A stretch of DNA of 64,000 nucleotides from Imbricaverruca yamaguchii (Eukaryota > Arthropoda > Thecostraca > Neoverrucidae), in the NCBI GenBank assembly GCA_034440575.1, contig JAOTOL010001559.1, positions 1,347,001-1,411,000 of the forward strand, given 5' to 3'. Below are positions 45,118-55,404 of the stretch, one piece after another. The notes beneath the pieces were generated by a model that saw nothing but the letters and a program-made list of their open reading frames with translations, ran no database searches and was not told the DNA's origin. The translations under genes were made by a program, and so were the position numbers. Position 1 is the first letter of the stretch; every line of letters starts with the position of its first letter.

Positions 45118-46640
45118 AGAAAAAAATGCACAGAAATCGCATTGAGCCGAGAGAACTGGCGTTGGGTACCCGGAACTACGTGCCTAGGAGCAATCAGCCA
45201 GGCCGTGACACATAAAATCGCGCCGAAGTCCCAAAACCGTACTAGGGCCCACAAATGTGCATTAGAAGCCCCAAGTAAACACAGCGGGACCCCAAGAGCA
45301 CAACGGGGGCCGACAATACAACTGACGCTCTAAAGCACACAATCTCCCAAAAGGCGACAGGGCCTTAAAGCATGCGTTGCAGCCCAAAATAAACATTTAT
45401 GGAGCTATAAAAATTACACTGGAACTTCTCAAAAAGCAAGCAGGGACCATGCTAATGCACAAGGGTCTGAAAAAGTGGCTGGAACCACAAAAGGCAAAAT
45501 GGTTCCAAAGCGAACAAAAGGACTAGGAGCTAAATAAGCACATCGGGATCTTCGAAAACGCCCTGACACGTAAAAATATCATCTGTGCATAAAAAGCAAC
45601 AAAACCCTAAAATGAGCAGAAGTTTAGAAAAAAAGTATTAAATCTCTAACTTTAATTTAATGTATATTACCCATCACTTTGAAATGTAAAATTTCCCAAT
45701 TTCAGGAATTACAGTCCATATCACCCAGTCCCCACGACGCCAACGTCCGTGCGCGTGCACACTCATCTTGCGCATTTGGTGCATTTGCCACACGTCGTGC
45801 GGCAAATGTACTACGGTCTACGGTCTCTGCCAGGCCTTCTGCCTTTTGTTGATTACATCCACATGATGGACTTGCGCCGTATTTGACGTGCTCGAATGCT
45901 TAGTATGGGCGATCGCTGAGAAAAGTCGAGTAATTAAATCCGATCATGAATTCCCTACCTCCCACATTTTCTGGTAGTTATGAAATGCAGATTGCGCTCA
46001 GCTTTGATGCACCTGATATATTTGCTGCTATCCTCCCGGAATGGCTGTCGAACCGAGACTCTTCCTCGGTATTCCTTGTTGGACCCGCCGCGGATTTCTG
46101 CGCTGCGGCCTAATGCATTTTCGAAGCCCTTCCTCGATTTAGTGTGTTGTTGCTTTTTTTCGGCGCCGATGACTTTTTTACGTGTCAGCGCGTTTTCGGA
46201 CGTTCCAGACGTCTTCATTTGACGTCAGGTGCTTTTGTTCGTTTTGGAACCATGTTGCCATTTGCGGCCCCAGTCTCTTCTTCAGGCCCTGGTGCGTCCT
46301 TATGATCTCTGTGTGCCTTAAGAGCTTCTTGTGTTTTTTACAGGTCCAATTATGTTTATTTACGGCTGCAACGCTATGGCTGCAACGTTAAGGCTCTGTC
46401 GCTTTTTGTGAGACTAAGTGCGTTTTGTTGGGCTAGTTGTTTTGTCGGCCCCCTTGTACTCTTAGGTTCCTGTTGTGTTTATTTGGGGCTTCTGACGCAC
46501 GTTTGTGGTGCTCCAGTACGATTTTGTGGCATTGGTGCGATGCTTCTTAGTCCCAGCGCGATATATCGCGCCCAGGCGCGTGGTTTCGGGGACCCAACGC
46601 TAGTTTTCTAGGCTCAACGCGTTTTTTGTCCATTTTTTCA
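45118..46640. repeat. Long inverted repeat, ~500-bp arms, ~530-bp spacer
   Basis: The left arm (about 45118-45605) and right arm (about 46139-46640) match in reverse complement: gggggccgacaatac with gtcggcccccttgt, gttgcagcccaaaataaaca with tgtttatttacggctgcaac, aatggttccaaagcgaac with gttcgttttggaaccatg, and cctgacacgtaaaaa with tttttacgtgtcagcg. Divergence is moderate, so this is an old hairpin within the hAT-like element. Confidence 0.85.
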
Positions 46641-47293
46641 ATTATGGGGGCCTCCGTGCCAATTTTTGGCACAGTATTGATTTCCGGGGCTTCCTACCCT
46701 CCCCTAGGTGACTCCTTTTTTTAATTGTGGGACTCCTTTCACGTATTGGAGGCCTCTTCATCTTTGTTTGGAGCCTCATTGTCCTCTTAGAAGGTTGCTT
46801 TTGCGAACTAGTCCCAAATCTTCTCTTCTATGGTACTCGTATTCTAAAATGTGGGCCTCGTCTGGCTGGTCTCCGTGGCCTTCTCTCATTCCTAGGGGGG
46901 GACCTTCTTACCCATCTTCGGGCCACTCTTGCGTCCGGATAAATATCTCTCGTCATTATTTTATATTGTATTGTTCTCTTCCACCTCGGGAGCCTCGTTT
47001 TCCAAATTAAGAATATCTCGCCACCCATCGGAAGCCTTCTCGTGTAACCCTGGGTGGCCTCTTATCCGTCTCGGTGGCATCCTTTTCGTCCTGGAGGTCT
47101 CTTTTTCTTCCTGTGGGCCTCCTTTTCGTCTTGGGGTCTCCCCACAACCTCTGTTCTATGTCTCCAATAGGAACCTGATTGTAGTTTCTGGGGGTCTCGT
47201 TGTTAGTCTTGGATCCTCCTTGACAAAATTACCTTCTGTCCCGTCGGGATCCTTGCTCACCCTTTTGTCCTATGCATGTCCGAATAGTGGTGC
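46640..47293. repeat. Satellite-like tail of the hAT element, left of the LTR insertion
   Basis: Loose repeats of ggcctccttttcgtcctgg plus a cctcccctaggtgactcctt module. The same modules resume at 58500-59480, to the right of the LTR element. Confidence 0.8.
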
Positions 47294-47733
47294 TGTGGGC
47301 GTGCTAGCTTTCCCTAGGTCCAATATACGGCTAAACACAGGCGGAACGGTGCTCACCACACAAGATGTCTGCCGAGAGAGATCTATTCTCTGTTTTCATA
47401 CACGTAATCAGAATATTCAGAATACATTCAAAGACACAATAGAATGCGTGTTCTTCTACGAAATTAGGTCATGATATGGTAAACAAAACAACAATTAATC
47501 AATTATTTCCATTACTAGTTATTGAGAAATACACCAGTTTCAGGGAACAATGTTCATGCGCGGCACATCGTGACCCACTTCCAAGTGGCGGTCAACAAGC
47601 GTTTTAACAATCGTATGATCTTGTGGGCGTAACTTGGTGGCATGGCAACATTGAACTATCGGTAAAGGTGACGCGCCACGGACATACCTGGCGCAGCATA
47701 AACAAACAATACGTTCGGATGTGGGGCACCACA
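47294..47733 (-). repeat. LTR (3' copy)
   Basis: Begins tgtgggcg and ends gggcaccaca. It aligns over its whole length with the copy at 57963, with a small number of substitutions and one- to few-base indels (for example tcaaagacaca against tcagacaca), implying a moderately old insertion. Confidence 0.93.
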
Positions 47734-47799
47734 GTACTCCCCCCTTTAGCGCGGAGCACGGCATATACAGATTTAGTCAACTACATACAATGTTAGAAC

Positions 47800-48033
47800 T
47801 TAGAAATACACGTAGTACGCGGAGTACTTCTGCTGTGGCTCGCTCAGCTTCTTGGAGTAGGATGCGACTGGAACGGGCTGCCCGTCCACCACTTGATGGA
47901 GGACTGCACCAGCAGCCACCATGGAGCAGTCAGCGACCAGCTGGTAGGAGCCGCACTGTGGGGCGTGGTGCGACAAGATGCAAGCGTCTCGCATAGCCTT
48001 CTTGATGGCACTGAAGGCGCTCGTCTCTGCCAC
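47800..48033 (-). pseudogene. RNase H N-terminal fragment of the LTR element
   Basis: Frame reads ETSAFSAIKKAMRDACIL, then LVADCSMVAAGAVLHQ and SYSKKLSEPQQKYS. These are the usual gypsy tether/RNase H start (AFxxLKxAL, LxTDAS-xGxGAVLxQ, FSKKLxxxQxxYS). It is shifted by one frame from the RT and stops soon after KYSA, where the catalytic Glu and the rest of RNase H should follow. About 70 bp later comes the LTR, so the 3' half of pol is deleted. Confidence 0.88.
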
Positions 48034-49040
48034 ATGCCATGGGAGATCCGAAGATTTGGGATGGAGACGGAATGAGCTCGGTGAGTGGATGGGTGATCTT
48101 GGCGAAGTGGGGAATCATCCTACGATAGAAACCCACCATGCCGAGGAAGCGACGGAGATCAGCTGAGTCTGTGGGCTGTGGGAGCTCGTGGATCTCGTCG
48201 ATCTTGACGTCCGGTGGACGGAGTCCTGCTGCGGAGACCGTGTGCTTGAGGAAGTCGACTTCGGTCTGATAGAACTGGCACTTGTCCAGCGAGATCCGGA
48301 GCTTGTGGTTGTCCAGGATGTCGAACACGGCCTGCAGGTCTTGGTGATGCTGCTCTTCATCTTCTGAGGACACGAGGAGGTCGTCAAGATAGATGAAGAG
48401 GCAGTCGACTCCTCTGAAGATGGTGTCCATCGTGCGTTGGAAGGTGGCGCCACTGTTCTGGAGTCCCATAGGCATGTACAGGTACTCAAACGAGCCGAAA
48501 GGCGTGGTGACTGCGGTTTTCTCAATATCTTGTTGGTTCATTGGAATCTGGTGGTAGGCGCGGAGGAGGTCGATTCTTTCCATGGAGGTTTGTTGATAGG
48601 CTTTGGATGTGTGGAAGGGGTACCGGTCTGGTTTGGTGATGGAGCTGAGGGCTCGATAGTTACCAGTGACTCTCCACTCTCCGGGATTATTCTTTGGAAC
48701 TAGGTGAAGGGGTGAGGACCATGGTGATTTTGAAGGACGGATGACGCCGGTCTCCAGGAGCACGTTCAAGGATGCCTTTGATGCGTCCAACTTGTCTGGT
48801 GGCAGGCGTCTCGGACTGGCGAATGTCGGTGGGGAGCTGCCAGTGTCGATCGTGTGGTTGGTTGGGATTGTTGTCATGTCTTTGTCCAACACATCGCCTG
48901 GCTTGCATGGCTCTAGAGCAGAGGGATGCTCACACAGGAGGGATTGTACTTGAGCAGATTGACTAAAGGTGTCATTGATGAGGTAGTTGCTGGTTGCGTT
49001 TTTGCTGAGAGTGTAAGGAGGCTTACATTTTTCGGCACCA
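48030..49040 (-). pseudogene. Gypsy-type reverse transcriptase
   Basis: A long frame carries the connection IDTGSSPPTFASPRRLPPD, then IRPSKSPWSSPLHLVPK, RAYHQIPM (motif A with IDLL), TPFGSFEYLYMPMGLQNSGA, the catalytic LFIYLDDLLV, KCQFYQTEVDFLKH and LRRFLGMVGFYRRMIPHFAK. Motifs A and C keep their aspartates. The usual GDYR reads GNYR. The frame is open to 49049 and, if the 49058-54232 insertion is removed, runs on without a stop into the protease. A frameshift near 48.03 kb separates it from RNase H. Confidence 0.95.
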
Positions 49041-51977
49041 AAATTTGTATACTTTCCTATCCGAACAGGCCGCCAGACATCCAGTCAGATCATGGCCGTC
49101 TTACCCGTCCCGTACAAACACTTGCCCGGAAAGCGCCCGCGTGAGGCGCCGGCGCCTACGTCAAAGCGGCGGTTCCATCAACACGCGGCGCATGCTAGTT
49201 GCGCCGGCGCCCAAGATCAAAGGGCGGTCCCGGCAATAACATCCGGGGCAAACCCGAGTAACGGCTCGGCACCTCCGCGAGGGTACCGGAGGCGCAAGCA
49301 CCCCGGAAGGAGGGTCATTTACCCGTGAGGTCGGTGGCCCGGACATGAAGACGTCGCCACTCAAGCCAGAAAAAAAACAATCAGGAGCGCGAACTCACCC
49401 CCGAAGCCCTGGGAGTGGGTACAGGAAAAAAAGAGGCGGAGCAATAGCAAGTTCAAGAGAACAGAACAGAACAGGACGGACAGGAGGAAGGGAAGATAGA
49501 CGCAGGGATAAGGGTCTGGAACACGCGCGGCGGTGGACGCCGGACCGACGCCTGAGGGCCGCCCAGCGGTGGCCAGATGGCTGAGTTTTCGGATGGAGGA
49601 GAAGAAGCACTCAGCCAAGGCCACTCGCCACTCACCATCGGACATGTGAGTGCTAAACTTCTGGCATGTTATCCTTTTTCCCAAAACCTTTCCGAACCAA
49701 CCTAAATTCTCTTCCGCAGCTTCTGCCTTCTCACCAAATTCATTGCTGGAAGCGACCTGTCTCATGGGGGGGGAACAAATAGGATAAGTTCAGGATGGGG
49801 AGGAAGTGGACGGAGATGTCGGAGATGGCGGGAAGCATATGAGCAGTGTGTGCGTAATGCGATGCGATGCGGTGTATGTAAGGGCAAATATATTAGGGTA
49901 AGCATATAAATTATCTAGTGGCATCAGCAAAGACCGGTGGTGGCATTTCGGCAGTGACGGACAGGAGGAGCGGTAGAGCAAGGCCGGATAAAATAAGACA
50001 TAGTGCAGCAATGGATGACGTCAGAATTACGACCCTATGGAAACGGTGCCCGCGTAGTAAATACCTCAGCGACCGGGCGCGAAGAGGGGAGGATATTTAC
50101 GTCCAGAATTGAAATGGCGGCCGTGCCTCGGGTGATGAGGGGTGCGCGCGCTCTGACTGGGTCATCCACAGCCGACCCGTAGACGGAGATCGTACCATGA
50201 GTACTTCCCGACAAGGTGGAATGATTTACACAATTATGCTTGGATATGTGCATGATTTCAATTTGTACTATAAAGTACATTTATAAGCGAGGACGCCGAC
50301 CTGCGAGCCGTCCTCCTATGGACTGAACGTGTTACGGGCGATGGTGGTGACTGTTGAAGCCAGTTAAATTGCCTAGAATATTATTGCTGTTATATATATA
50401 TGACGCGCGTTTAGTTAAGGCCTGATTGCCAGAGGGTGCGATGAACGGACACTTCGGGGGTTTTAGTTCACCTGCTCTGGATCTTTGACCGCAAAATCAC
50501 GCTGGCCTCTGCGATCCAGAGGTGGAGGTGAGGTGGCGAACATAGTATGCATGTGGGAGGGGCCGGTAAAGGGGCCACCACATTGCGTTCGCCGGAAGTC
50601 TGGCGCCGGACTATAGGGTATAGGCAAAACATTGCCTGGTGGTTTGTCCACCCCCGAACTCTGCACGTGGGCACGGTTGGTGCAGACAGTTCGAGGGGCA
50701 TGATGGACGGGTTTGGCATGCCATAAGACCCCAGGCTAAAGAGGTAGGGCTGGCTAGGATATGTCGACCGGGTACGTGGCCAACGTGGTAGGGATCCGTG
50801 CCCGCCCGTCGATTTTTTCAGACCTGGGCCCAGTTTCATCAATCTGCATCAAATCGTAGTTTTCAAATAAAAAGCACGCCTACAAATCACGTTTCACGTT
50901 TTTTCCAGTTCCACTAACAAAGTACGTACCTTGAAAATTTTGTCGTAGAATTTCCATGAATCTACGCACAAATTCTACGAATATACGCATGCATCAAATA
51001 CAAGTAATTATGAAATAATAATACAAAATTATGGCACATGCATAAATGTTCCACATTAATTCAAATCTTCATGCTGCTATGGGTTGGCTTAGTAAGTTTT
51101 TTCATTTAAATAACTATCTGAAATTATTCAGAGCCAGTTCACTAATGACAACATACTTGGTTGCCATGGGCAACCACAGAAGACAAATGAGATGCCTGAC
51201 ACACATTATTAGACATATTTCACAAATGCTATTCTTGTGAAATGCTTTTTGACAACATTTATTGACATGCCAAGTATCAGTCATGTTAATTCAGTATAAA
51301 TATTGGTTTAGAAAACATCATTAATGGTTTGTGTAACCAAGGCAACTAGGTAGATAGCCAACAATGCTTCTAAACAATGCTTCATTCATTACCATCAACT
51401 GTCCATTCATTATGCTCATTCATTTACCATGGGCTATGCCAAGAATTGAAGCATCCAACCACTATCCACATTATCCACAATGTCAAATGGAAAATGATTA
51501 TGCTGCAAGCCAGGCAGCTTGGCTTGCTCAAGGGCCCAAGCACCATGAATGAATTTACAAGAAGTTCTGTAGGCACCACTGCACACTGCAAGATGTAAAA
51601 GCTTAAGTAATTTCACAAAGCATCTAAAGGCTTGCATGCATTCTGCCCGTGTTTTTATTCACATTATTGTCAATTCTGATTTTGGTCGGTATGTAACCTC
51701 GAGGTACATATCCAGGCAAATGCATCCAAATTTGTACCCGCCTAGGCAGTACTTACATAGGTACCTACCTACCTACAGAGCCTGCTAAATAGAAAGGTAC
51801 CCACCAGAGTTGGTGCCGGTGATCTTCAAGTATTACTAAGTAGGTATGAAGGAACCTACCTGGGTAGGTAGGTATCTAAATCCTAACCTACCCAGATTGG
51901 ATAGGCCATATATATTCCTCACATCTGAAGATTGTTCAATACCACGACTTTACAATCGGCCACAAGATCAAGTCTGA

Positions 51978-52181
51978 ATGCCATATGCTTACAATGGTCA
52001 TTCATCAATCAATAACTACACAAACACAACATATCAACAGAGGCACCAGAAACCCTACACGGCAAGGCCCTCTACACGGTGCGACCTCGAAACCGACGAA
52101 CAATTGTGGCGCGCTGCCAGGTACGGATTAGTGACATCGTCAAATATCGCTAGTTTTGGCGCCATTTATTACCCGCCATGA
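51978..52181 (+). pseudogene. Possible YqaJ-like nuclease fragment
   Basis: The frame ends with TDEQLWRAARYGLVTSSNIA, then SFGAIYY. The pattern W-x3-R-x-G-x-(V/I)-T-x-S-x-(I/F) is the start of the YqaJ recombinase/exonuclease domain, which IS4EU-type elements carry as a second protein. Only the first motif is present before a stop. It could be the end of an exon, but no good donor follows at once. Confidence 0.4.
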
Positions 52182-52550
52182 AAATACACCCGCACTTTAA
52201 CGAACCGTTGTATGTTTTCACCCAGTTCTAATTCGGATGATATTTTGAGACAAATTGAATGTGGGTGCAGTCGGTGGAGGGGACAGGGGTTGGTTGCTGC
52301 CGGCATCCCTCCAAGCTATTCAGACTGGTCCTGATAATACTCTATATCTGGCAGCTTCATGCCGTCTAGTGTTGATCACACGCTTGACCTTCATTTGCAC
52401 GGGTATGAAGATAGGTACATACGGTATCATAATTATGAAATATAATACGTCTAATTTGGTGTATTAAAAAACATGATTTTTTTATACAAACAACGTTCAA
52501 CTCTTTGGAATAAAAAAAAAATATCAGCGTCCATTGCCAGAACTGTAACC

Positions 52551-52774
52551 ATGGGCGATTCCAGCACGTTCCAGATTTGGTTAGATAACATCACTGAAGT
52601 GCAACGGTGGAAATATTCTTCGTCCAATCGCATGCCTCGAGTCGATCACGATACCGCCACCCTAACCTACATGTTCCCTGGGTTTGCCTCTGTCACGCGG
52701 GACAGCGCGGCCATCGCTATTGTTTACATCGTGGCAGAGTTTTTTTTGCAGGCGGTCTTGGCGCCGTGTGGCGG
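52551..52774 (+). CDS. Hypothetical first exon inside the TIR element
   Basis: ATG in a favourable context (aaccatgggc) opens 74 codons (MGDSSTFQIWLDNITEVQRW onward) that end at a strong donor, cgggtaagt. A ttttttttgcag acceptor-like site lies 22 nt before that donor, so a short exon is an alternative. No family was recognised and no second exon was found. It may be a piece of the element's transposase. Confidence 0.25.
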
Positions 52775-54240
52775 GTAAGTCGGAGTTGGATTCTGGGGTT
52801 AAATATATTACACAAATATTCATCCAGTGCTTATAGCCGTGTTGTTCTTGGCTAGATCTTTGGTTAGTGGAAATGCATTTCATAGTGATATGCACAGATC
52901 AAGATGTATGTATATGCATAGTAATCTCACTTCATATGAAGTAGGTAGTTAGTTATTAGGGGTTTTGGGCGCATCAACTGCAGTGGTCATGCAGCACCCA
53001 TAGGTAAGTAGGTAGTTGGGTACCTACCTACCTATCTATCTCCCTTGGAAGGTAGGTAGGTACGTACCTACCTACCTAAATTGTGCATATTAGTAGTACC
53101 ATTATTATTGGTTGAATGGCAGCCAAAAGTACTTTTTGTGGCCTGTATGCAAAGCTCAATGATATACAGGATGGACAATCATTAAAATCATTCATGACTT
53201 GCCTAAACTCATCAGCACAAAGGTGAAAATGTATCCTTAGGTGTAACAACTGACTTCTGTGATCATGGGCTGACATATCACCCAAACACCTAGCTGCAGC
53301 ATATCCATGATAGAAGGGAATATTGATGCACTAACAAAAACACTTAGCAGAAACAACTGACTAACAATGATCAATTGACTAAGATAATAGACTATGACTA
53401 GAACAAAGAACACTAATCACAGGAAAGATCAATAATAAGTAATCAATAATAAACTAGTTGGCCTATCTCCTCAACTCATTCACTTATTGCCAACATCACA
53501 ATGTTACGCCTGTCATACTGTGCATCATTTGCATGCCGTCATTTCGTTAAAATTCTCCCACCACTAGGGTTTGATGAAACTAGACATGCATTGATTCGTA
53601 GTTTTTGAGTCGTGGAATCGTAAAATTGTGTGCGTGTTTTTGAAAGCGTGCTTTTTTTGGAAAATCGTAGAATTTATTTTTGTGAAACTGGAAATTACGT
53701 TTAACGCTCAAAAAAGCTGCTGAATCGTGAAATCGTCAATTCGTAACATTGATGAAACTGGGCCCTGGTCGCAACTGTACGACGAATAAGGCCCGGCGCG
53801 GCATCGATCGAACTTAAGGCTAGGTGTGTCGGTCAGAGACATCAGGTCACTTGTATCAGCCCTCGGAGTCAGTACGATGAGCCCCCTCGTTGCAGTTAAG
53901 ACTTTGTTCAGGCGAGAAACGCTGCTAATAACGGCTAGGCCAGCCATGATTGGCAGTGAAAGGTTTACTTGTTCGGCTCAGTAATACCATCAAAATTCGA
54001 GCATTGGTCTGTCGATCTATGTGTTTGTGTACCGCTGAATAGGGGGGGTCGGGAGCTAAATTTGGGGACCAAGCAATTAATTAATTGATAAGGAGAGCAT
54101 GAATGGGGCGAGCGAATGCGAAGTGAGTGAAGGGAATGAACGTGAGTAGGTAGATTTAAGGATCAGCGGAAGCCGCTTGGGGCTCAACACAGGCACCTAT
54201 TTCGTGCGGAACATTGCACAAAAATTAAACCCTACTTTCC

Positions 54241-54513
54241 GAGTATGGCACAGGTCACATCTGCCACAACAAATGTCCACGTGAATGTGCGGCGCAGTTC
54301 TCGGATGGAGATTGTTAGGGACACTTCGCCATATGTGTTGAGTGGATCACCACTAGCAGTACTGATGGTGACTGCTGTCTGGTTGAGATGATATCCGGCG
54401 ATGTAGTTGGGTGGAATTAAGGACACTGGGGCTCCAGTGTCCACGATGAAGTTGACCTGCTGGGCACCAACTTGGGCTTCGACTTCTAGGAGTTGCAGAC
54501 CAGGCGTCGCCAT
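54241..54513 (-). pseudogene. Retroviral-type aspartic protease of the LTR element
   Basis: Reads LLEVEAQVGAQQVNFIVDTG, APVSLIP, then (late in the frame) VVADVTCAILGK. FIVDTGAPVS is the catalytic DTG loop, and the AILG motif is the flap-proximal ILG typical of gypsy proteases. The catalytic Asp is intact. The frame stops where the 5.2-kb insertion begins. Confidence 0.9.
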
Positions 54514-54530
54514 GACTGGGGCCTGCCGCT

Positions 54531-55389
54531 CTAGTTTTCCGTCGGCCTGGTGGGTGATACTGGGCGAGATGAGGGCTGGATCTTCACAGATGTTCGCTTA
54601 TCAGGCCACTGGCACCAAGGCTTGCAGTTCCTGGCACGGCTGCCAAAGTAGATGTGAGCCCTGCATACCTTGGGACGCTGTCCCTCTTGGTATGGTTTCA
54701 CATCACTTGCTCCAAATGAGGTCGAGTTGGGGGTGGCAAGCCGCTCTGCCGTCCTGTTTGCTGCTGCTGCAGCTGCTGATGTCCTTGGGGTGGCCTGCAT
54801 CAGGTTCAGGATGTCCCCATGAGTGCTGTTGCTGGACAGCATATGCTGGCGCCCCTGCGCCCTGCACCAGTGGCAGGATTTCATCAGCGAGTTTCCCCAA
54901 CTGGCAAAGAGGGAGCTCACGCTGGGCAACCGGGACAGCAGCGATGGAGGGATGCAGAGACTGGATGAATTTGTGGCGGGCAAGATCCTCGCCGACACCC
55001 ACCTTGCCTGCTACTTCTCGTAGGTCAGCGAGGTAGATAGAGGGTCGGCCTGTCATGCGGCTTTTCGAGATCAGTTTTTCAAAGAGCTCTGGTTTTGTTT
55101 TCTCATACAGATCGGTGACAGCAGATTGTAGTGCACTGAGGCTCTTGGTGACGAGCACACTTGGATTAATCTTGCAGACCGTGTCTGGAGGTAGGGCTGC
55201 GAGGACATGGTAGAATTTGGTTTGGTCATTTGTGATACGGGTGAGCTGGAATTGTGCATCAAGCACTGCGAACCAACCTTGAACAGTAATCTCCATGAAT
55301 GCAGGAGCTTTGAAGGCGACATGATGAGCTGTCTGACCTGTTACAGGCGTGACGGCAGATTCAGGATTATCTTTCTCTCGAGATGTCAT
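54531..55389 (-). pseudogene. Gag of the LTR element
   Basis: Starts MTSREKDNPESAVTPVTGQT, followed by VQGWFAVLDAQFQLTRITND and TKFYHVLAALPPDTV, the capsid-like core of many arthropod gypsy Gags. A frameshift near 54.74 kb moves the reading to the frame with KPYQEGQRPKVCRAHIYFG, SRARNCKPWCQW, a zinc-knuckle-like C-x2-H-x7-C-x3-C arrangement. The initiation codon is 7 bp from the target duplication of the foldback element, which therefore separates gag from its leader. Confidence 0.88.
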
Positions 55390-55404
55390 GATCGTGCTTC
55401 AGAC

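Larger units (their letters stand above)
50826..53766. mobile_element. TIR DNA element, IS4EU/Harbinger-like, with decayed YqaJ-like fragment
   Basis: Perfect 18-bp terminal inverted repeats gggcccagtttcatcaat bound 2.94 kb. Subterminal regions contain aatcgtag/cgtgaaatcg motifs, and the interior has palindromic ggtaggtacctacc arrays (about 51730-51900 and 52990-53090). GGGCC...TTTCA-type TIRs together with a YqaJ-type nuclease remnant suggest the IS4EU/ISL2EU group, by family knowledge. No target duplication was evident, and no DDE transposase was recognised. Confidence 0.7.
49058..54232. mobile_element. Insertion of unknown class inside pol, 8-bp target duplication
   Basis: tactttcc occurs at 49050-49057 and again at 54233-54240. 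Removing one copy and everything between restores an uninterrupted frame from protease (CAILGK) to RT, which proves an insertion after the LTR element was formed. The insert starts tatccgaacagg and ends aattaaaccc: no terminal inverted repeat, no poly-A. The 49.1-49.7 kb part is GC-rich. No protein domain was recognised outside the nested TIR element. Confidence 0.8.

Noticed and set aside
47930..48525. Other frames over the RT
   Set aside because: Shadows of the RT reading frame.
49361..49765. 134-codon minus-strand frame with a hydrophobic stretch
   Set aside because: No family, no splice or promoter context, and it lies in an unclassified insertion.
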